Made by a program: the position numbers and the translations under genes
Notes under the pieces: generated by a model
The model's input: the letters and a program-made list of their open reading frames with translations, nothing else
Told to the model about the DNA's origin: nothing
Databases searched by the model: none
Part shown: positions 15,133 through 16,413 of the stretch, piece by piece
How positions within the stretch are numbered: the stretch's first letter is position 1
Layout: each line of letters begins with the position of its first letter
Origin: DATDAH01 sp036525535
GTDB lineage: Bacteria > Actinomycetota > Acidimicrobiia > Acidimicrobiales > DATDAH01
Direction of reading: 5' to 3'
Assembly (NCBI GenBank): GCA_036525535.1
Contig: DATDAH010000270.1
Span: 1-16,413, forward strand
DNA: 16,413 nucleotides

Positions 15133-15149
15133 TCGTCACCTTCGTCACC
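15133..15149 (-). promoter_or_regulatory. Tandem TCGTCACC repeat, candidate response-regulator site
   Basis: TCGTCACC occurs at 15133-15140 and 15142-15149 (9-bp period). It overlaps an imperfect dyad from 15121 to 15139 (GTGATGACA / TGTCGTCAC). On the gene's strand the repeat reads GGTGACGA twice. Tandem half-sites like this are typical of OmpR-family regulators; MtrA, which controls rpf and other wall-hydrolase genes in Actinobacteria, is one candidate by analogy only. Confidence 0.35.
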
Positions 15150-15168
15150 GGACTGAAACTTTCACATG

Positions 15169-15184
15169 TGTGACTTGTGTCACG
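15169..15184 (-). promoter_or_regulatory. CRP-like binding site 1 upstream of the Rpf-like gene
   Basis: TGTGA-CTTGTG-TCACG differs at one base from the CRP/GlxR consensus TGTGA-N6-TCACA. It lies 203 bases before the Rpf-like start codon. A half-site TCACA at 15162-15166, just beside it, adds a further partial dyad. Confidence 0.55.
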
Positions 15185-15188
15185 CAGG

Positions 15189-15204
15189 TGTGACATGCGT
15201 CACA
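15189..15204 (-). promoter_or_regulatory. CRP-like binding site 2 (perfect consensus)
   Basis: TGTGA-CATGCG-TCACA matches the CRP/GlxR consensus exactly. It begins 20 bp from site 1, so both would face the same side of the helix. It lies eight bases past the stop of the upstream MFS gene, in non-coding DNA. In Mycobacterium and Corynebacterium, CRP-family proteins are known regulators of rpf genes. Confidence 0.65.
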
Positions 15205-15211
15205 ACCGACC

Positions 15212-16413
15212 TCAGACCGCGGGCTCCGGAGCCCGGATTCCCGGCGCGTCCAGGGGGCAACTGCGGCACGGCGGGGCGTCCTCGGTGGGCGCCGGGATGC
15301 GGCCGGTGAGGAAGACGAACGCGATCACGCCGGAGGCCGCGGCCAGCAGCCCCGTGATGATCATGGCCCGATGGAAGCCCGCGGTGAAGACCGCGGGCTC
15401 GACGAAGTCGCCCGGCCCGATACCGGCGAGGCCGGGGAGGGCGGCCACCGCCAGCAGCCCGGCCGTGCGGGCCACGGTGTTGTTGACGCCGGAGGCGATC
15501 CCGGCGTGACGCTCCTCGGCCGAGGCCAGGACCGTGGCGGTGAGCGGGGCCACGGTGGTGACCAGGCCGGCGCCGAACACGAGGATGGCGGGGAGGATGT
15601 CGCCCACGTAGGTCGAGCCCGCCTCGATCCGGGAGAGCCCGAGCAGCCCCAGACCGGCGACGATCGGCCCGATGGTCATCGGGATGCGGGGCCCGATGCG
15701 CTGGCCCAGCGCCGCGGCCCGGGCCGAGAGCAGGAACATGATCACGGTGAGCGGGAAGAGGGCGGCGCCGGCCTCCACGGGCGAGTACCCGAGCGTGGTC
15801 TGGAGGAAGACCACCAGGAGGAAGAACGAGCCGCCCAGCGCGAAGTACAGGGCCAGGGTCACGACGTTCGTGGCCGAGAACCATCGGTTGGCGAACAGCT
15901 CCAGGGGCATGAGCGGGTGGGGGCTGCGGGCCTGGATGGCGATGAACGCCAGGAGCGAGCCCACGCCGATGACGGCGGCGGCCGGGACGCCGGCCGCCCC
16001 GCTGTCGGCGCCGATGAGGGCCCAGGTCACGCCGGCCAGGCCGATGGCGGCGGCCACGGATCCCGCGATGTCCAGGCCGGGGGGCATCGTCGTGTCGCGG
16101 CTCTCGGGCACGTGCCGGGTGGCCAGCAGGGTCAGCGCGGCGATCGGGATGTTGAGGAGGAAGATCCACCGCCACGAGGCGGCGCTGACCAGCCAACCGC
16201 CGGCGAAGGGCCCGATGGCGGTGGCCACCCCGCCGAGGCCCGACCAGGCTCCGATCGCCCGGGCCCGGTCGTCGGGATGGAAGCCGGACTGGAGGAGGGC
16301 GAGGCTGCCAGGGGTCAGGAGGGCGCCACCGACGCCTTGGAGGGCGCGGGCGGCGACCATGACCTCCACCGACGGGGCCAGCCCGCACAGCAGGGACGCG
16401 CCGGCGAACCACA
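15212..16413 (-). CDS. MFS drug exporter, DHA2 (EmrB/QacA-like), C-terminal part
   Basis: About 399 residues of a 14-helix-type major facilitator exporter are present; the N-terminus lies beyond the right edge. The visible part starts within an early membrane segment (WFAGASLLCGLAPSVEVMVA) and continues with RALQGVGGALLTPGSLALL. It then has the antiporter motif C region AIGPFAGGWLVSAASWRWIF followed by LLNIPIA, a hallmark of proton-coupled drug exporters. Many further hydrophobic helices follow, with VEAGAALFPL and IASGVNNTVARTAGLLAVA as typical second-half blocks. Substrates would be lipophilic or cationic compounds pumped out in exchange for protons; the exact one is unknown. The short cytoplasmic tail is odd in having PPCRSCPL, a CxxC pair. 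The gene reads toward the Rpf-like gene, and its stop codon is only eight bases from the CRP-like sites. Confidence 0.92.
   Translation of the reverse strand, partial: WFAGASLLCGLAPSVEVMVAARALQGVGGALLTPGSLALLQSGFHPDDRARAIGAWSGLGGVATAIGPFAGGWLVSAASWRWIFLLNIPIAALTLLATRHVPESRDTTMPPGLDIAGSVAAAIGLAGVTWALIGADSGAAGVPAAAVIGVGSLLAFIAIQARSPHPLMPLELFANRWFSATNVVTLALYFALGGSFFLLVVFLQTTLGYSPVEAGAALFPLTVIMFLLSARAAALGQRIGPRIPMTIGPIVAGLGLLGLSRIEAGSTYVGDILPAILVFGAGLVTTVAPLTATVLASAEERHAGIASGVNNTVARTAGLLAVAALPGLAGIGPGDFVEPAVFTAGFHRAMIITGLLAAASGVIAFVFLTGRIPAPTEDAPPCRSCPLDAPGIRAPEPAV

Noticed and set aside
14967..15168. ydaO (c-di-AMP) riboswitch upstream of the Rpf-like gene
   Set aside because: Expected from gene type, but the conserved GGGGGACC/GGGUGAAU-like core and the terminal CAGCUAACCUCGUAGGC-like block are not present in recognisable form.

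Overview
The window is a stretch of very GC-rich chromosome with dense, short-spaced genes, GTG/TTG starts and strong G/C third-position bias. Gene content (an Rpf-like cell-wall hydrolase, DUF971 beside an FKBP, a TypA GTPase, TANNNT promoter boxes close to start codons) points to Actinomycetota. A lineage near Acidimicrobiia is my best guess, but that is inference. I see no rRNA, tRNA, CRISPR array, insertion sequence or phage gene. Most of it reads as ordinary chromosome.

Layout, left to right. (1) 1-304, minus: the first part of an MFS-type transporter whose sequence stops looking like a transporter after about 50 residues. (2) 424-8189, plus: a GMC-family FAD oxidoreductase; a 76-residue membrane protein; a P1B-5-type metal ATPase with a C-terminal hemerythrin domain; a truncated hemoglobin; a DUF2786 protein; and a PLP-dependent group II decarboxylase. 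(3) 8178-16413, minus: DUF971 protein, FKBP prolyl isomerase, TypA/BipA GTPase, an ABM-fold monooxygenase-like protein, a small SHOCT-like protein, a DEAD-box RNA helicase fused to a cold-shock domain, a membrane protein, an acidic lipoprotein, an Rpf-like transglycosylase, and the C-terminal part of a DHA2-type MFS exporter that runs off the right edge. The two blocks converge and overlap by 12 bp at 8178-8189.

Themes. The ATPase and globin form a metal/O2 pair: a predicted Fe/Ni/Co exporter with its own diiron-type sensor domain, followed by a heme O2/NO protein. The CSD-helicase and its small partner are adjacent, and TypA lies nearby; all are plausible parts of ribosome/RNA maintenance in the cold. 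The Rpf-like gene has the richest control region: two CRP-type palindromes exactly 20 bp apart, a 9-bp-period tandem repeat, and a foldable 5' leader. Other regulatory signals are an inverted repeat around the divergent MFS/GMC promoters, a 12-bp tandem repeat at the FKBP start, a large stem-loop ahead of the metal ATPase, and one convincing intrinsic terminator (11254-11284).

I do not see a clear multi-gene undescribed system. The best leads are the Rpf control region, the CSD-helicase/SHOCT pair and the ATPase-hemerythrin/globin pair.
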